Shown here: piece by piece, positions 34,018 to 44,038 of the stretch
Position numbering within the stretch: the stretch's first letter is position 1
How the letters are laid out: every line of letters begins with the position of its first letter
The notes under the pieces: model-generated
Seen by the model: only the letters and a program-made list of their open reading frames with translations
Database searches by the model: none
Told to the model about the DNA's origin: nothing
DNA from: Treponema primitia ZAS-1
GTDB taxonomy: Bacteria; Spirochaetota; Spirochaetia; Treponematales; Breznakiellaceae
NCBI RefSeq assembly: GCF_000297095.1
Contig: NZ_AEEA01000040.1
Coordinates: 1 to 64,000 of the forward strand
Length of the DNA: 64,000 nucleotides
Direction: 5' to 3'
Made by a program: the position numbers and the translations under genes

Positions 34018-36048
34018 GTGACATTTATCCGGCGCTTAGTTTTAATCCTTCTTTTTGTCCTGCCCGGGGTTCTTTTTGGTAACGACTTGGAAGATTCCCG
34101 CCGGGCCATACTTGCGGGTATCCTGAATGAACGAAAAATACCCTTTGAACTACGTCCCCTCTTCACCGAGTACGGCGGGTTCGGCTCCTCTATCTATGTA
34201 TCCCTTCCCGCCTCCCCCAATGGGGAGGAGAAAAAACAGGGGACCTTCATTTTGGCGGTACCCCTTTCCTTTACCGGGGATGACGGGAGAAATTTTCCCT
34301 ATGCCTTTGAGATTGCCCTGAACTTTATGGACAGGATCCTTAAAACTGAGCCTAAAACTGATATTTTGGTGGCCTTTTTAGCGGATGAATGGTCGGCCCC
34401 CCATAACCTGGGCCTTCGGGATCTTTATTCCCGGCTTGAAGTTCCCGAAGATACCGCCCTGATATATCTGGATATGTATGGGGAAATATCGGAAATGGTA
34501 ATCCACCATGGAGCGCGGAGGGAATTGGCGCCCTTGAATCTCCTAAGGCCCCTGGGACAGCTTTGCGATTCCCGGGCAATCCCCTATACCCTGGGTATCA
34601 GTTCCAATGAAATATATAAACTCGCCTTGGCGGATGGTCCACCGGCCCTGGAATTCGCCCTTTCCCGGGGATTGTCGGCGCTGTACCTTACGGGGTCCAA
34701 TACCGCCTCCGGTGGCATCGTGGACCTGGATACCCTGTTGTTTGACTATGCCAATTCCATAGACATTGGGATAGAAAATCCCGATTATCATTATCTGATA
34801 TTCCAATTCGCCGGAAACATTTTTTTTATACCCGAATATACTACGGTGATATTCTTCCTGACCATTGCGGCCCTGCTTTTCCTTGCGATTCTTATCTATT
34901 CTGTGGTTTTTCGGTTTCGGCTGGTGGTTCAATGGAAGGTCTTTCTCAAGCGGTCCTGGATACTTTTCCTGTATTACATCCTGCTGATCCTTTCTTTAAG
35001 AGGAGCGGCCCTGGTGTTTCAGTTCATGGCCGGGAAAGCAAACAGGGCGGAAAACTTTGCCCCGGGGACCATGCTTTTTTACGGAACCACGGTTGCGCAG
35101 CTCCTGCTTGGGATCGCCCTCTTTACCTTCATTTCTCCCCTGGGAAATTTGATCTACGTACCCCGGAGGGCAAATTTCTACGGTAACGCCTCGGTAATCC
35201 TGGTTTCCCTGGAAATACTTCTGTCTGCATTTTTTGATATCACCTTCATTCCCATATTTCTATGGATCTTTGTCTTTACCTTCATGGCGGCCTGTATCAA
35301 AAAGCCACTGCTCGTCTGGCTCTGCGGTTTTCTGGCATTTCTCCTGGGCTTCTCCACCATGCTCACCATTGTCCGGGGGGGAAACAGGCGGCTCGGATCC
35401 CTCATACTTTCAGGGAATACCGCAATTATCCTCTATATTGCCCTGATATCCCTGCCATTTTTCATCACCCTAAAACGGGGAACCCTATTGCTGCCGTCAA
35501 GGGATAAAAAATCCACCCCCAGCCGGTTAAAACTTCTGGTACGTATGATTCCAAGGCTTAGCTTTCTCGTCTTCACCACAGTTATTCTGGGGATAGGCAC
35601 ATCGCTCTTTATCCGTTATCCGATCAAGCTGCCGGTACAGAAAATCGTAGACGATACCGCCGGGAATACTAACGTTCTCGGGATGAACGTAAAGGACCGT
35701 ATCCTGCTGGAACGGAGGACCCTGGATATCACCCTGGAAGCGCCGGGAAAGCCCCTCCGGTTCAACCTGTACCTGGATGGTACCATTGCGGATGAAATGC
35801 CGGTTATTTACGCTGCTCCCATGCCCTTCCGGTATATTGAGGACGATGGTTCTCCAAACAGGAATTCTATCGAATTTGTCCTTGGGGAAGGGCCTCCCAA
35901 TCCTTTTATCACAGAAATTGTGGTGCCCCTTGATTTTTCAGGATTCCTTCGGGCGGAGGCGCTCTATTCGGAACAGCCCGGTGAGGACTTCCAACTCAGG
36001 ATCATTCACCGCTACCCCGTCGGGATAGCAAGTAATCCACTACCATAG
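34018..36048 (+). CDS. Multi-spanning membrane protein with degenerate M28-peptidase-like ectodomain
   Basis: A 676-residue protein with a GTG start. A signal-like helix (about 4-21) leads to an extracytoplasmic domain (about 25-270) whose pattern, FILAVPLSF, then YAFEIALNFMDRIL, TDILVAFLADEWSAPHNLGLRDLY and ALIYLDMYGE, follows the order of M28 zinc aminopeptidases but lacks the expected His-Tyr-Asp and other metal ligands. Then come about eight membrane helices (about 275-520) and a C-terminal extracytoplasmic beta-rich region. Its catalytic activity is doubtful. It overlaps the convergent lipoprotein gene by nine bases. Family otherwise not recognised. Confidence 0.65.
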   Translation: MTFIRRLVLILLFVLPGVLFGNDLEDSRRAILAGILNERKIPFELRPLFTEYGGFGSSIYVSLPASPNGEEKKQGTFILAVPLSFTGDDGRNFPYAFEIALNFMDRILKTEPKTDILVAFLADEWSAPHNLGLRDLYSRLEVPEDTALIYLDMYGEISEMVIHHGARRELAPLNLLRPLGQLCDSRAIPYTLGISSNEIYKLALADGPPALEFALSRGLSALYLTGSNTASGGIVDLDTLLFDYANSIDIGIENPDYHYLIFQFAGNIFFIPEYTTVIFFLTIAALLFLAILIYSVVFRFRLVVQWKVFLKRSWILFLYYILLILSLRGAALVFQFMAGKANRAENFAPGTMLFYGTTVAQLLLGIALFTFISPLGNLIYVPRRANFYGNASVILVSLEILLSAFFDITFIPIFLWIFVFTFMAACIKKPLLVWLCGFLAFLLGFSTMLTIVRGGNRRLGSLILSGNTAIILYIALISLPFFITLKRGTLLLPSRDKKSTPSRLKLLVRMIPRLSFLVFTTVILGIGTSLFIRYPIKLPVQKIVDDTAGNTNVLGMNVKDRILLERRTLDITLEAPGKPLRFNLYLDGTIADEMPVIYAAPMPFRYIEDDGSPNRNSIEFVLGEGPPNPFITEIVVPLDFSGFLRAEALYSEQPGEDFQLRIIHRYPVGIASNPLP

Positions 36049-36690
36049 GATTTCCAGATTTACCGCCTGTGAAGAGGAGAGTAGATCCGCCATGGGAGAA
36101 GAAAAGCCGGCTTTAGTTCCCTGTACGCTTACTATTCCCACCGGGGGGCTTGTCAGGACGCCTCCATGCCCATCCAGGATGTGCAGTTCAGCGTTTGCCG
36201 GCAGGGTAAGGCTGAAATTCAGGGAATAGCCCTCCATTAGCGCTGAAACCAGGGCCAGCAGTTCCGGCTCCGTACCGGGGGCGCCGTTGAAACCCAGGGT
36301 AAGCCGGTTCTTTCCCCCATCGCGGGTCAGGGTTGCCCGCTGTCCGGAGGCATCCAGAAAACGTACCAGGGCTTCCAAACTGGTAAAATCCAGTTTTGCC
36401 TGACTGATCACGTCCTGCTCGGTGGTCTTTGTGGTAAAGGATCGCAGAGAAAGTCCCTCGACCCGGGCAACGGTCCGTTCAAAGTCAGCCTTCCCTACGG
36501 GAAGCGGGGGCCAGCGCTCATTGCCGTCCAGCTTCCCCAGGGATTCGAACTCCCGGGAAAGGCGGTACTCCATTGCAATGGTCCCTGAACCGTCGCGGTG
36601 TATCACAATATCCGTGGCAACCCCCACACAGGAGCTGAACACAAGGGCCGCGGCAAGCAGCAGGAATGGCGTCTTCTTTCCTATCATCAA
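36040..36690 (-). CDS. Putative lipoprotein
   Basis: A 216-residue protein with a signal peptide ending in the lipobox V-F-S-S-C (cysteine 21). The mature part starts with a beta-rich VIHRDGSGTIAMEYRLS stretch recalling secreted proteins of the LppM or DUF3153 type, though I am not sure of the family. It is followed on the same strand by nothing, being convergent with the membrane protein gene, and preceded by the DUF503 gene six bases upstream. Confidence 0.75.
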   Translation of the reverse strand: MMIGKKTPFLLLAAALVFSSCVGVATDIVIHRDGSGTIAMEYRLSREFESLGKLDGNERWPPLPVGKADFERTVARVEGLSLRSFTTKTTEQDVISQAKLDFTSLEALVRFLDASGQRATLTRDGGKNRLTLGFNGAPGTEPELLALVSALMEGYSLNFSLTLPANAELHILDGHGGVLTSPPVGIVSVQGTKAGFSSPMADLLSSSQAVNLEILW

Positions 36691-36696
36691 TATCCC

Positions 36697-36984
36697 CTAA
36701 AATTCTTCGGAATAGATGCTCACATCCTGAATACGGACCGGCACTTCGTTTTCAATCATCGCAAAGGCCTTTTGGAGCACCGTCTCCCCAAAGACCTTGG
36801 AATTCGACACAAGAGCCCCGCCTATTTGGGCAAAGGACAGGGAATCCTGGAGATCCACCTCGGCGGCGCTCATGTGGAACCGACGCTGGAGCTTATCCTT
36901 GACGGAACGGACGATCTGCCGCTTCGCCTTGATACTGTCCACATCGGGTATTTGAAAAATCACCTGTATCATAGAAACAATCAT
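36697..36984 (-). CDS. DUF503 family protein (YlxP-like)
   Basis: A 95-residue protein of the DUF503 family, recognised from LKxKR-type IKAKRQIVRSVKDKLQRRF, the VDLQDSLSFAQIGGALVSN segment and the short length. YlxP-like members are often encoded near nusA-infB and rbfA and are thought to bind RNA or act with ribosomes, but here it sits beside a lipoprotein gene. Divergent from the large secreted protein gene, only 25 bases away. Confidence 0.9.
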   Translation of the reverse strand: MIVSMIQVIFQIPDVDSIKAKRQIVRSVKDKLQRRFHMSAAEVDLQDSLSFAQIGGALVSNSKVFGETVLQKAFAMIENEVPVRIQDVSIYSEEF

Positions 36985-37009
36985 TATTATAGGTTATTAT
37001 ACATTATAA

Positions 37010-40000
37010 ATGTATGCTTTGCGAAGTCCCACGCAGGAGAAGAGTCCACCTAGGGGTATACGGTGCATATTAAAAATACTTTTTCTCCTTTGGGTACTTC
37101 CGGTCCTTCCAGCGGAGGATGATCTTGCGCGGGAAACTTCGTTGCAAGTAGAACGCCTGAACCAGGCGGTCAGCGAGGAGGCTTCCCCGGAATTGCTCAG
37201 CTTTGACCTGGGCGATTCGGATGTATCCTTGTTTTTAAAGGGTTCCTGGAAGGGAACCCTTACCGGCAGCTGGGGCCTATCCCACAGCGACCTGGGCCTG
37301 CAGGCGGCTTCCGTGGATTCCCCCATCCTTTTTGCCCAGGAAGCGGACATGACCCTTTCCCTATGGCTCCGGGAGCGCTGGTTTCTGGAGACCAGCTTTC
37401 TGGACGATTATGATCTCAATACCTACCGCGCCGGATACCAAGGCAAGGACGGAGAAGCTATCCAATATGTGGGGGTTGGAAATACCGGCCTGGATTATCC
37501 CCTGTTTCCCTACCTTGATTTAGGGGGCGATTCCGCCTATTCCTTCGGCGCCTACGGCCGTTTTGGCATTGGTTCCTGGACCCTCCACAGTATGTTCCGC
37601 TATGACGCCGCTGCCCGGGAGGAACGTATCTTTGTGGGTAACCGGGAACGGACCTATTCCCAGGTTTCCCCGGATCGTATACTCAGGGGCCGGTCCTTTG
37701 TGCTCCCCCAGGAGAATATCAGCGCCGCCCCGGTGGTATACCTTGAGGATAAGGCGGGGGATCTTTGGGATAATTCCGGACGCCGATGGCGAAAAGCCCT
37801 GCCCGGTGAATACGGGGTAAGCGCCCGTTACGGCCTTCTGGAACTGGCCGCAGAGCCTAAGGGTATGGTGGCGGTATGGTACCCCGGCGCGGATGCTGAT
37901 CCGGGAAGTTATAGCGCCAAGACCGGTTTCCTTGGGGAAGTTCAGGACTATTTTGATTCCACCCGTATCGATATAAAACTTGAAGAGTATCCCCAGCCCG
38001 GCGGCACCGGAAAGCCCGGTATAGCCGTCATCAACGGTATTAATGCCCTAATTATTTACGAACCGGGATCCTTCTCCCCCTTTGAGCGGCAGAACCGTTA
38101 CAGCGCCCCCGCCAGCAGTTCCGCCCAGGCCGTACTAGCCACAGCCTCCACGGGTGAACGTATCAGCGGGTTTGAGGTGCTGCCGTTAACGGATACCCTG
38201 GTATCCGCCAATCTTCCCCTGCTCCCGGTTCCGGAAACCCAGCGGGGAATTTACGAGCTAGTCAATCTAGCCAGTTCTTCAAACCCCCGGGATGCCCAAA
38301 CCCGCTGGCCCCTGATAGGTTCCCCGGCAATTTATCTGCCCGGGGGAGGCAAATTCAACCAGGACCTGACCCTCCGTTTTACCAATTACGGTCCCGCCGG
38401 GGTCTACGATATAGGAACCGATGTGGTTCCCGGATCGGTGGAAGTTTTCCGCGGAGGACTTTCGGATCCGAATATTTCCTATAACGCCGGAAGCGGCGTT
38501 GTTCAACTTAAAAATCCCGTGGGCCCCTCGGAAATAATCCGGATTACCTATCTTAAACGGAGTGAAGAAACCCGCCTTGGAAGCCTTGCCGCAGGTATCG
38601 GAGCGGTTTATAACCCCGGCGGCCCCTTCTCATCCGGCCTGGGAATAGGGGTACGCTGGAACGTCGCAGGCGAATCATTTTCCGAAGAAAGCGCCTCAAG
38701 CCCAGGAACTGTAGGTCTTGGGGCAAGGGCGGATTGGCGCTTTGAACGCCTCAAGACAGGGCTTACCCTGGGGCTGGGCTTTGAACAGTCCGATACCACC
38801 GGTCTCTACCGTATTGCCGGCATGGAGGGCAACTCAGAAATAGTGCTTTCAGTCTCAAGTTCCTCAGGTTTTATTTCCGAAACCCCAAAGGGCTACGAGA
38901 AAGACAAAAGGGCGGATCTGGTTTACCGGAATTACCGGAATACGGATATCCTGGGATCCACCAGCCTCATGCCCATAGACTGGTCCGGCAGTACCTTTGT
39001 TTCGGACAAAGACGGTCCCTACCCGGTTAAGGATTCTGTTTACAACGAAGTTTTTACCGCAGAGCCGGAAGATCTGGACGGGGATGTAAAAACCTGGACC
39101 GGTTTTCAGGTTCCCCTGGGTTCCGATGGGGAGCTTCTGGAACGGGCCCGGCAGCTCATCGTCCCCTTCCGGTTCTACGGATCCCCTCCCCCGGCGGGTA
39201 CGGTTAAACTGGTGGTTCAGTTTGGTTCCATGGCGGACAAGGATACTCCGGCATCGGAGAACCCGGATCTGATAGTAGAAAGGGTGCTGTTTGATTTCAC
39301 CGATACCCCATCGGGGGAATGGGAAACAAGCAAAGGAAAACTCTATCTCACCGATACGGACCGCAGGAAACTCCAGGGCGCCCGGTATATGCGCTTTCTG
39401 ATAATTAGCAATACTGCTTCCGTTCCATTTTCCGGCAAAATCCTTGTCGGCAAACCGGTACTCTACGGCGCATCCTGGAGGCCCATTACCGTAAGCGGCG
39501 GCGAAATCAAAACCGCTCCGGATACTAATGCTGCGGGATCGGTTTCCCTGGCGGAACTGTCCGACACCGGTCTCCGTTCGAAGTACCCCGATATGATTAA
39601 CCGGCTCCACCCGGAATCTGCGCGGCAGCAGGTCCTGGAAGTCCGATGGGAAGATATGATCGGTTCCGAAGCCGCCGGGGCCGACGGCAGAGCAGCAGCC
39701 ATCCCGCTGGAAAACTACCGGGTCCTAAGTTTTTTTCTAAAAACACCGAAAACCGATCTACACAACACCCAGTTTCGCTTCATCCTGGGCCGCGGGCCGG
39801 ATTCCCTTAAACAGGAACAGGAGTTAGCCCTGGATGTACGCATTCCGGGAACAGCCCTTGCTTCCCTTCCCGGCGGCGAATGGACAAAGGTGGAGGTCCG
39901 CTACGGAGCAGGGGAACGCCGGGTCTCGGTTAACGGCTGGGAAGGATCGGGCAGCCAATATGTGCAGTACCGTCAGGATGCACTGCGGAAAAACAGCGGA

Positions 40001-41845
40001 GAGCAGGCGGACGGCTACGGAACATCAGGCCAAGCGGCATATATGGCCGCCTTTCTCACGCCTACCGGCGCAGCAACACTACAAGCGGGCAGCTTTTCTA
40101 TCGATGAGCTTATTCTGGAGGACGCCGTCTCCTTCTACCGCACCAACGCCGGGGGCTCAGCGGAATGGACCCAGCCGGGAACCCTGGCCAGTTACGGGAA
40201 CATACCGGTGCTGGAGGACCTTAGCATAAGAACCGCCTTGGAGACCGGTCTGCGGGGTGAACCCTTTATCCCGGAAACGGATGGATTTGCGGGACTTGAA
40301 AGCAGATCCAACGGAAGCATACGCTTTTTAGGCGCCCAACTGGAGGGAGATCTTACCCTCGCCGTTTCCACGGATGATAATAACTGGAGTGCGGGCCATG
40401 TTGTTTCCCGGTCCTGGGGGCCATTCTCGTTTCGCGAATCCTTTTCAGATTCCCCCCTGGACAACGCCATGCTTCACGGCTTTGGCCTGGATCTCGCAAC
40501 AACGCTATATACCAATATGAAATCGAATATTACCTATGAAGATGAAAAACTGGAACGGCAATGGCAGGCGGCTCTGGGGATAAACGATAGCCCCGCTTTT
40601 CCACTGGGTTTTTCCATGGGATCCTCCGCAAAGTGGACGGAAAATTCTATCGGGAGGCTGCTTAGCAATTACGGCGAAACCTGGGTACAGAGCTGGCCGG
40701 ACATGGTAATCGATCCGGGCTCCGGCGCATCTAAGCGTGAAGCGGAGGCTCTGTTCAAAACAAATCTTGCAACGGCGCCTTTAGGGCTTGAACTATCCCT
40801 GGAGGGAATTTCGAACGTTACAAAAGCTACTCTTATAACCCAATCGGAAACCCGGGGACGCTTGGAATTCCCCCTTAGCCTGGGCAGCTACCGGCTCCGC
40901 TTCCGGGAGGAACGGTACTTCCGGCGGAATTTACGTTACGCAGGAATGGATATCTCGGATGACCTCTCCAAATATACCGAAGCCCTGGAGGATTCACTCC
41001 CCCTATGGTACGCAATACCCCTGTATGCCCTCTATGATCCCGATTGGGGAACCGGTATAACAAGGGCTCAGGAAAAATCCGATTCGGCGGATCTGTTTGA
41101 TGCGGGCATCTTCACGGATAGATCCGCCATTACCCTTTACCTGCCGGAACATTTCGGCCTTTCTTCCCTTTTCTTACCCCGGGAAATTGACGCTGGAATC
41201 ACCCGTACCCTGGAGAAAAAACTGGACACCCCCTTTGATATGCTCTCCTATGGTACATCCCTAAGCTTTTCCTCCCTCAATATCTTCGGCGCCCTGGGGA
41301 CGGTTCCACTTTTTACGTTTTACCAAACCGACGAATTCCGCCATACCCTGATCGCCGTGGTAAATGTCCCTAAAAATGAATCCCTATCCTGGCGTTTCCA
41401 GGATGAACTTGGGTTGGACTTTTTTGGTTTTTCAGGAGCGGTCCTGTCCCTTTCCAATACCATTACGGCGGACACAACGGGAAGCAGTTACGGTATTCTT
41501 GACGGATTTACCCTGGAATGGACCGTACCGGCAAAAAAGACCCTCCTGGGGCTTCTCTATGACTGGTACTGCGGCAAAGTACAGAATAGCCCTAACTGGC
41601 CTGCCCTCTCCCGCATGGCGGAGATGGAATATGAACGTTTACGGCAGGAGTCCCTGGAACTGGTTATTGATACCACAGCGGAGGATCCAAAGCTGTCGGT
41701 AATTCTTGGGCACGAATCTATAATCCGTATCCTGGGGCGGCTTTCCCTTTCCGCCTTCGAAAAATTAAACGTCACCCATGATGCGGGCACGGATATACTG
41801 TCTTTCATCGCCACAATTGGAACAACCTTGAACATTAGTTTCTAG
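37010..41845 (+). CDS. Very large secreted, beta-rich protein, probably outer membrane
   Basis: A 1,611-residue protein with a signal sequence (about 20-35, basic RCILK before it), then long beta-rich sequence, many aromatic residues and alternating polar/hydrophobic strands to the C-terminus (ending TTLNISF), as in barrel proteins. Around residues 440-545 the succession DIGTDVVPGSVEVFRGG, YNAGSGVVQLKNPVGPSE and IRITYLKRS reminds me of SprA-like Bacteroidota proteins; this is an impression, not a demonstrated homology. Residues 39-47 are the in-frame repeat ARETSLQV right after the signal. It shares only 25 bases upstream with DUF503, so the promoter must overlap that gene or region. Confidence 0.75.
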   Translation: MYALRSPTQEKSPPRGIRCILKILFLLWVLPVLPAEDDLARETSLQVERLNQAVSEEASPELLSFDLGDSDVSLFLKGSWKGTLTGSWGLSHSDLGLQAASVDSPILFAQEADMTLSLWLRERWFLETSFLDDYDLNTYRAGYQGKDGEAIQYVGVGNTGLDYPLFPYLDLGGDSAYSFGAYGRFGIGSWTLHSMFRYDAAAREERIFVGNRERTYSQVSPDRILRGRSFVLPQENISAAPVVYLEDKAGDLWDNSGRRWRKALPGEYGVSARYGLLELAAEPKGMVAVWYPGADADPGSYSAKTGFLGEVQDYFDSTRIDIKLEEYPQPGGTGKPGIAVINGINALIIYEPGSFSPFERQNRYSAPASSSAQAVLATASTGERISGFEVLPLTDTLVSANLPLLPVPETQRGIYELVNLASSSNPRDAQTRWPLIGSPAIYLPGGGKFNQDLTLRFTNYGPAGVYDIGTDVVPGSVEVFRGGLSDPNISYNAGSGVVQLKNPVGPSEIIRITYLKRSEETRLGSLAAGIGAVYNPGGPFSSGLGIGVRWNVAGESFSEESASSPGTVGLGARADWRFERLKTGLTLGLGFEQSDTTGLYRIAGMEGNSEIVLSVSSSSGFISETPKGYEKDKRADLVYRNYRNTDILGSTSLMPIDWSGSTFVSDKDGPYPVKDSVYNEVFTAEPEDLDGDVKTWTGFQVPLGSDGELLERARQLIVPFRFYGSPPPAGTVKLVVQFGSMADKDTPASENPDLIVERVLFDFTDTPSGEWETSKGKLYLTDTDRRKLQGARYMRFLIISNTASVPFSGKILVGKPVLYGASWRPITVSGGEIKTAPDTNAAGSVSLAELSDTGLRSKYPDMINRLHPESARQQVLEVRWEDMIGSEAAGADGRAAAIPLENYRVLSFFLKTPKTDLHNTQFRFILGRGPDSLKQEQELALDVRIPGTALASLPGGEWTKVEVRYGAGERRVSVNGWEGSGSQYVQYRQDALRKNSGEQADGYGTSGQAAYMAAFLTPTGAATLQAGSFSIDELILEDAVSFYRTNAGGSAEWTQPGTLASYGNIPVLEDLSIRTALETGLRGEPFIPETDGFAGLESRSNGSIRFLGAQLEGDLTLAVSTDDNNWSAGHVVSRSWGPFSFRESFSDSPLDNAMLHGFGLDLATTLYTNMKSNITYEDEKLERQWQAALGINDSPAFPLGFSMGSSAKWTENSIGRLLSNYGETWVQSWPDMVIDPGSGASKREAEALFKTNLATAPLGLELSLEGISNVTKATLITQSETRGRLEFPLSLGSYRLRFREERYFRRNLRYAGMDISDDLSKYTEALEDSLPLWYAIPLYALYDPDWGTGITRAQEKSDSADLFDAGIFTDRSAITLYLPEHFGLSSLFLPREIDAGITRTLEKKLDTPFDMLSYGTSLSFSSLNIFGALGTVPLFTFYQTDEFRHTLIAVVNVPKNESLSWRFQDELGLDFFGFSGAVLSLSNTITADTTGSSYGILDGFTLEWTVPAKKTLLGLLYDWYCGKVQNSPNWPALSRMAEMEYERLRQESLELVIDTTAEDPKLSVILGHESIIRILGRLSLSAFEKLNVTHDAGTDILSFIATIGTTLNISF
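37126..37149 (+). repeat. 24-bp six-frame-open repeat, copy in the large secreted protein
   Basis: Sequence variant GCGCGGGAAACTTCG plus TTGCAAGT; one base differs from the mutS/tamB/hrpB copies (GGA to GAA), giving ARETSLQV. It lies shortly after the signal-peptide cleavage area. Confidence 0.95.
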
Positions 41846-42876
41846 GAAGAAGCATCGGGCTCATTCGGTACCCCTTCAAGCTCTGCAGCGGCCTTTTCTG
41901 CTGCTTCTTTTTCCGCAGCCGCCTTGTCCGCAGCTTCCTTCTCCACCTTAGCCTTGTTAATGCCGTCAATAACCCGGCGAATCTCATCTTTGTGGGCGGC
42001 GGAAATGCCCGTTTCATCAAGGAGGGTCGTTAGCTTTTCTGTGTCCGTAAAGCCTTCGGTTACCGCTGTTTCCAATTCTTTGATACCATCATCCTTTTCC
42101 GAGTCGGCGACCAGCAAAAGCCGGGCGATAATAAAACGAACCGCCGTCCGCTCAAGGGCAGTGGGATCGTTTAATGCGGCGTCCGAGAAGGACCGTCCCT
42201 GGGGAAGAGCGGTTACAACCGTCCGGTATTCCTCCAGAGCCCGGGCGTAAAATTGACCGGACTCCAATACCTGGGCATATTCATACCGTACTTTTGTATC
42301 GTTATTTTCCGCAAGCCATTGGCTATAGGTATCCACCGCTTCTACCTTGTTCTGCGCTTTTTGCGTCCGTGCCAGAAGAAGCAGCGTATCCTTATTATCC
42401 GCCATGGTAAGTTTGTATTTTAGAAGAACCTCTTCTGCATTTTCCGGCTTATCCATGGCCATCAGCACCATGGCATAATTGTATCCCTGGTCAACGCTGT
42501 CCGGTTCCAGCTCCAGAACCCTCTTGTACAGTGTCTCCGCCCCGCTAAGATCCCCGGTCTTTATCCGCGAATAGGCCGCAGATTTGAGGGCCAACACATT
42601 ATCCTTGTCCCGTGCAAGGACCCGGTCAAAATGTCTAACCGCATCATCAAAACGGCCTGTTTCATAGGCTATTCTGCCCAGGTTGTATTCGGAAGCAGTC
42701 TTAGTCTTATCAATCGAACGGGCCCGGTTCAGCCACTTTTCCGCCTCCGCGTATTTCCCCAGCTCAAAATAGGCCATACCAAGGGAAAAGTACTCCTCCG
42801 CAGAAGCTGCTCCCTGGGATGCGCAGCCGGAAAAACAAAGGGAAGCGATAACTAAAAACAGTATTACTGACTTCAT
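41842..42876 (-). CDS. TPR lipoprotein with Lys/Ala/Glu-rich tail
   Basis: A 344-residue protein with signal peptide and lipobox C-F-S-G-C (cysteine 18), about six TPR units from 25 to 220 (each with A-x-x-x-Y patterns such as YFSLGMAYFELGKYAEAEKWLN), and a C-terminal stretch KAAAEKEAAEKAAAE that is low-complexity helix. Its start overlaps the upp stop as ATGA and its stop overlaps the end of the convergent 1,611-residue gene by four bases. Likely a scaffold at the periplasmic face. Confidence 0.85.
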   Translation of the reverse strand: MKSVILFLVIASLCFSGCASQGAASAEEYFSLGMAYFELGKYAEAEKWLNRARSIDKTKTASEYNLGRIAYETGRFDDAVRHFDRVLARDKDNVLALKSAAYSRIKTGDLSGAETLYKRVLELEPDSVDQGYNYAMVLMAMDKPENAEEVLLKYKLTMADNKDTLLLLARTQKAQNKVEAVDTYSQWLAENNDTKVRYEYAQVLESGQFYARALEEYRTVVTALPQGRSFSDAALNDPTALERTAVRFIIARLLLVADSEKDDGIKELETAVTEGFTDTEKLTTLLDETGISAAHKDEIRRVIDGINKAKVEKEAADKAAAEKEAAEKAAAELEGVPNEPDASS

Positions 42877-43943
42877 TTGTGTGTGCCGAGAACCGTATGC
42901 TCAATTTCCCGAAGCTGTGCCCGGTACAGTTTTGCTATATTGGACCCGTAATCCGCGACAAGCTGAATAATATTCCGGGGATACTCCTCCATATCCTTGC
43001 CATTGATACGGTCACCCGCATCCCCAAGACCGGGCATGATATACGCAGCATCGTTCAGGACCGGATCCATCCAGAGGGTATAAACCTGGCAGTTATCCAA
43101 AGCCCTAACCACCCGGAGGGCCCCCTTAAGGGCAGCGATGGCATTTAAAAAATGAACCGACCGGGGCTTAATACCCTGGTCCAGGAGGTACTTTACCACG
43201 GTTACCAAACTTCCACCGGTGGCGTTCATGGGATCCGCAAAAACCAGATCCTTGCCGTCAAGATCCGCTAATTTAAAATAGGACCGGTCCAGATCCAGAA
43301 TGTATTCCATATCGTTTTCATGTTTAGAATCGTCCCGGCGTATCCGGAACAGGGCAAAGGGGGTCACATAACCGTGGGAAGAGTATTCCTGTATCTCCTT
43401 AGACATGATCATCGAAGGGAGCAGGGCGCCGCGGAGCATGACGCACATCACCGTATTTTCAATACGGCTGTCAATGTTCGTGATCTTATGGACCGCATAA
43501 TTCTGCGCCGGAACAGTCACCGGGGTCTTAACAATAAGGTGATTTTTCGTTTCCCCGGTCTTCCCTCCGTAGGCAAGCTTGAAGAGCATCTCATAAGCCC
43601 GCTGGATGTAGTACACAAATTCCTGGTTTTCGGTCCGCACATCCCGGAGCTTGGCGATAAGCCGGGACGCCTCGGCATGGCTTTCGTTGGGGGTTAAAAA
43701 GGAGTACACCTGGATACCCTCACCGCCCTTGCAGATTTCCTGCATTATGCTGCCCATGTCGTTATAGAGAGCGATAAGGGTATCCTCCGCCTGTTTCCGT
43801 TCCGCCACAGAACTGGTTCGGCTCAGGATGTTAAAGCACCCCAACGCCTCCTGGTACAGCGCATCCATTTTTGCCAGATAATTCTTATCCGCTTCAGTAA
43901 GGTATCCGTCCAAATCTTCCGCTTTTAAAACGACCTTATTCAT
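42873..43943 (-). CDS. upp: Uracil phosphoribosyltransferase with N-terminal extension
   Basis: A 356-residue protein whose C-terminal 200 residues match Upp, which makes UMP from uracil and PRPP: ITNIDSRIENTVMCVMLRGALLPS, VFADPMNATGGS (PRPP loop, about 232-243) and PGLGDAGDRING (uracil-binding loop). Classical Upp is about 208 residues, so about 145 N-terminal residues, largely helical and without a recognised domain, are additional. The start ATG is at 43943. The downstream gene is a TPR lipoprotein, overlapping by four bases. Confidence 0.9.
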   Translation of the reverse strand: MNKVVLKAEDLDGYLTEADKNYLAKMDALYQEALGCFNILSRTSSVAERKQAEDTLIALYNDMGSIMQEICKGGEGIQVYSFLTPNESHAEASRLIAKLRDVRTENQEFVYYIQRAYEMLFKLAYGGKTGETKNHLIVKTPVTVPAQNYAVHKITNIDSRIENTVMCVMLRGALLPSMIMSKEIQEYSSHGYVTPFALFRIRRDDSKHENDMEYILDLDRSYFKLADLDGKDLVFADPMNATGGSLVTVVKYLLDQGIKPRSVHFLNAIAALKGALRVVRALDNCQVYTLWMDPVLNDAAYIMPGLGDAGDRINGKDMEEYPRNIIQLVADYGSNIAKLYRAQLREIEHTVLGTHK

Positions 43944-43984
43944 TTTTGACCCCTATCGTATAACACCATAGCAGGAAGGGGGAT

Positions 43985-44017
43985 AAAAAAAAAGCCCCCG
44001 GTATTCCCGGGAGACTT
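43985..44017 (-). terminator. Rho-independent terminator after the outer-membrane-type gene
   Basis: On the minus strand, CCCGG and CCGGG arms (44007-44011 with 43997-44001) around a five-base loop are followed by a run of nine T (43985-43993). It lies just beyond the stop at 44039 and ahead of the upp start. Confidence 0.7.
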
Positions 44018-44038
44018 TTCTGAGCTTTGCTTAATCGC

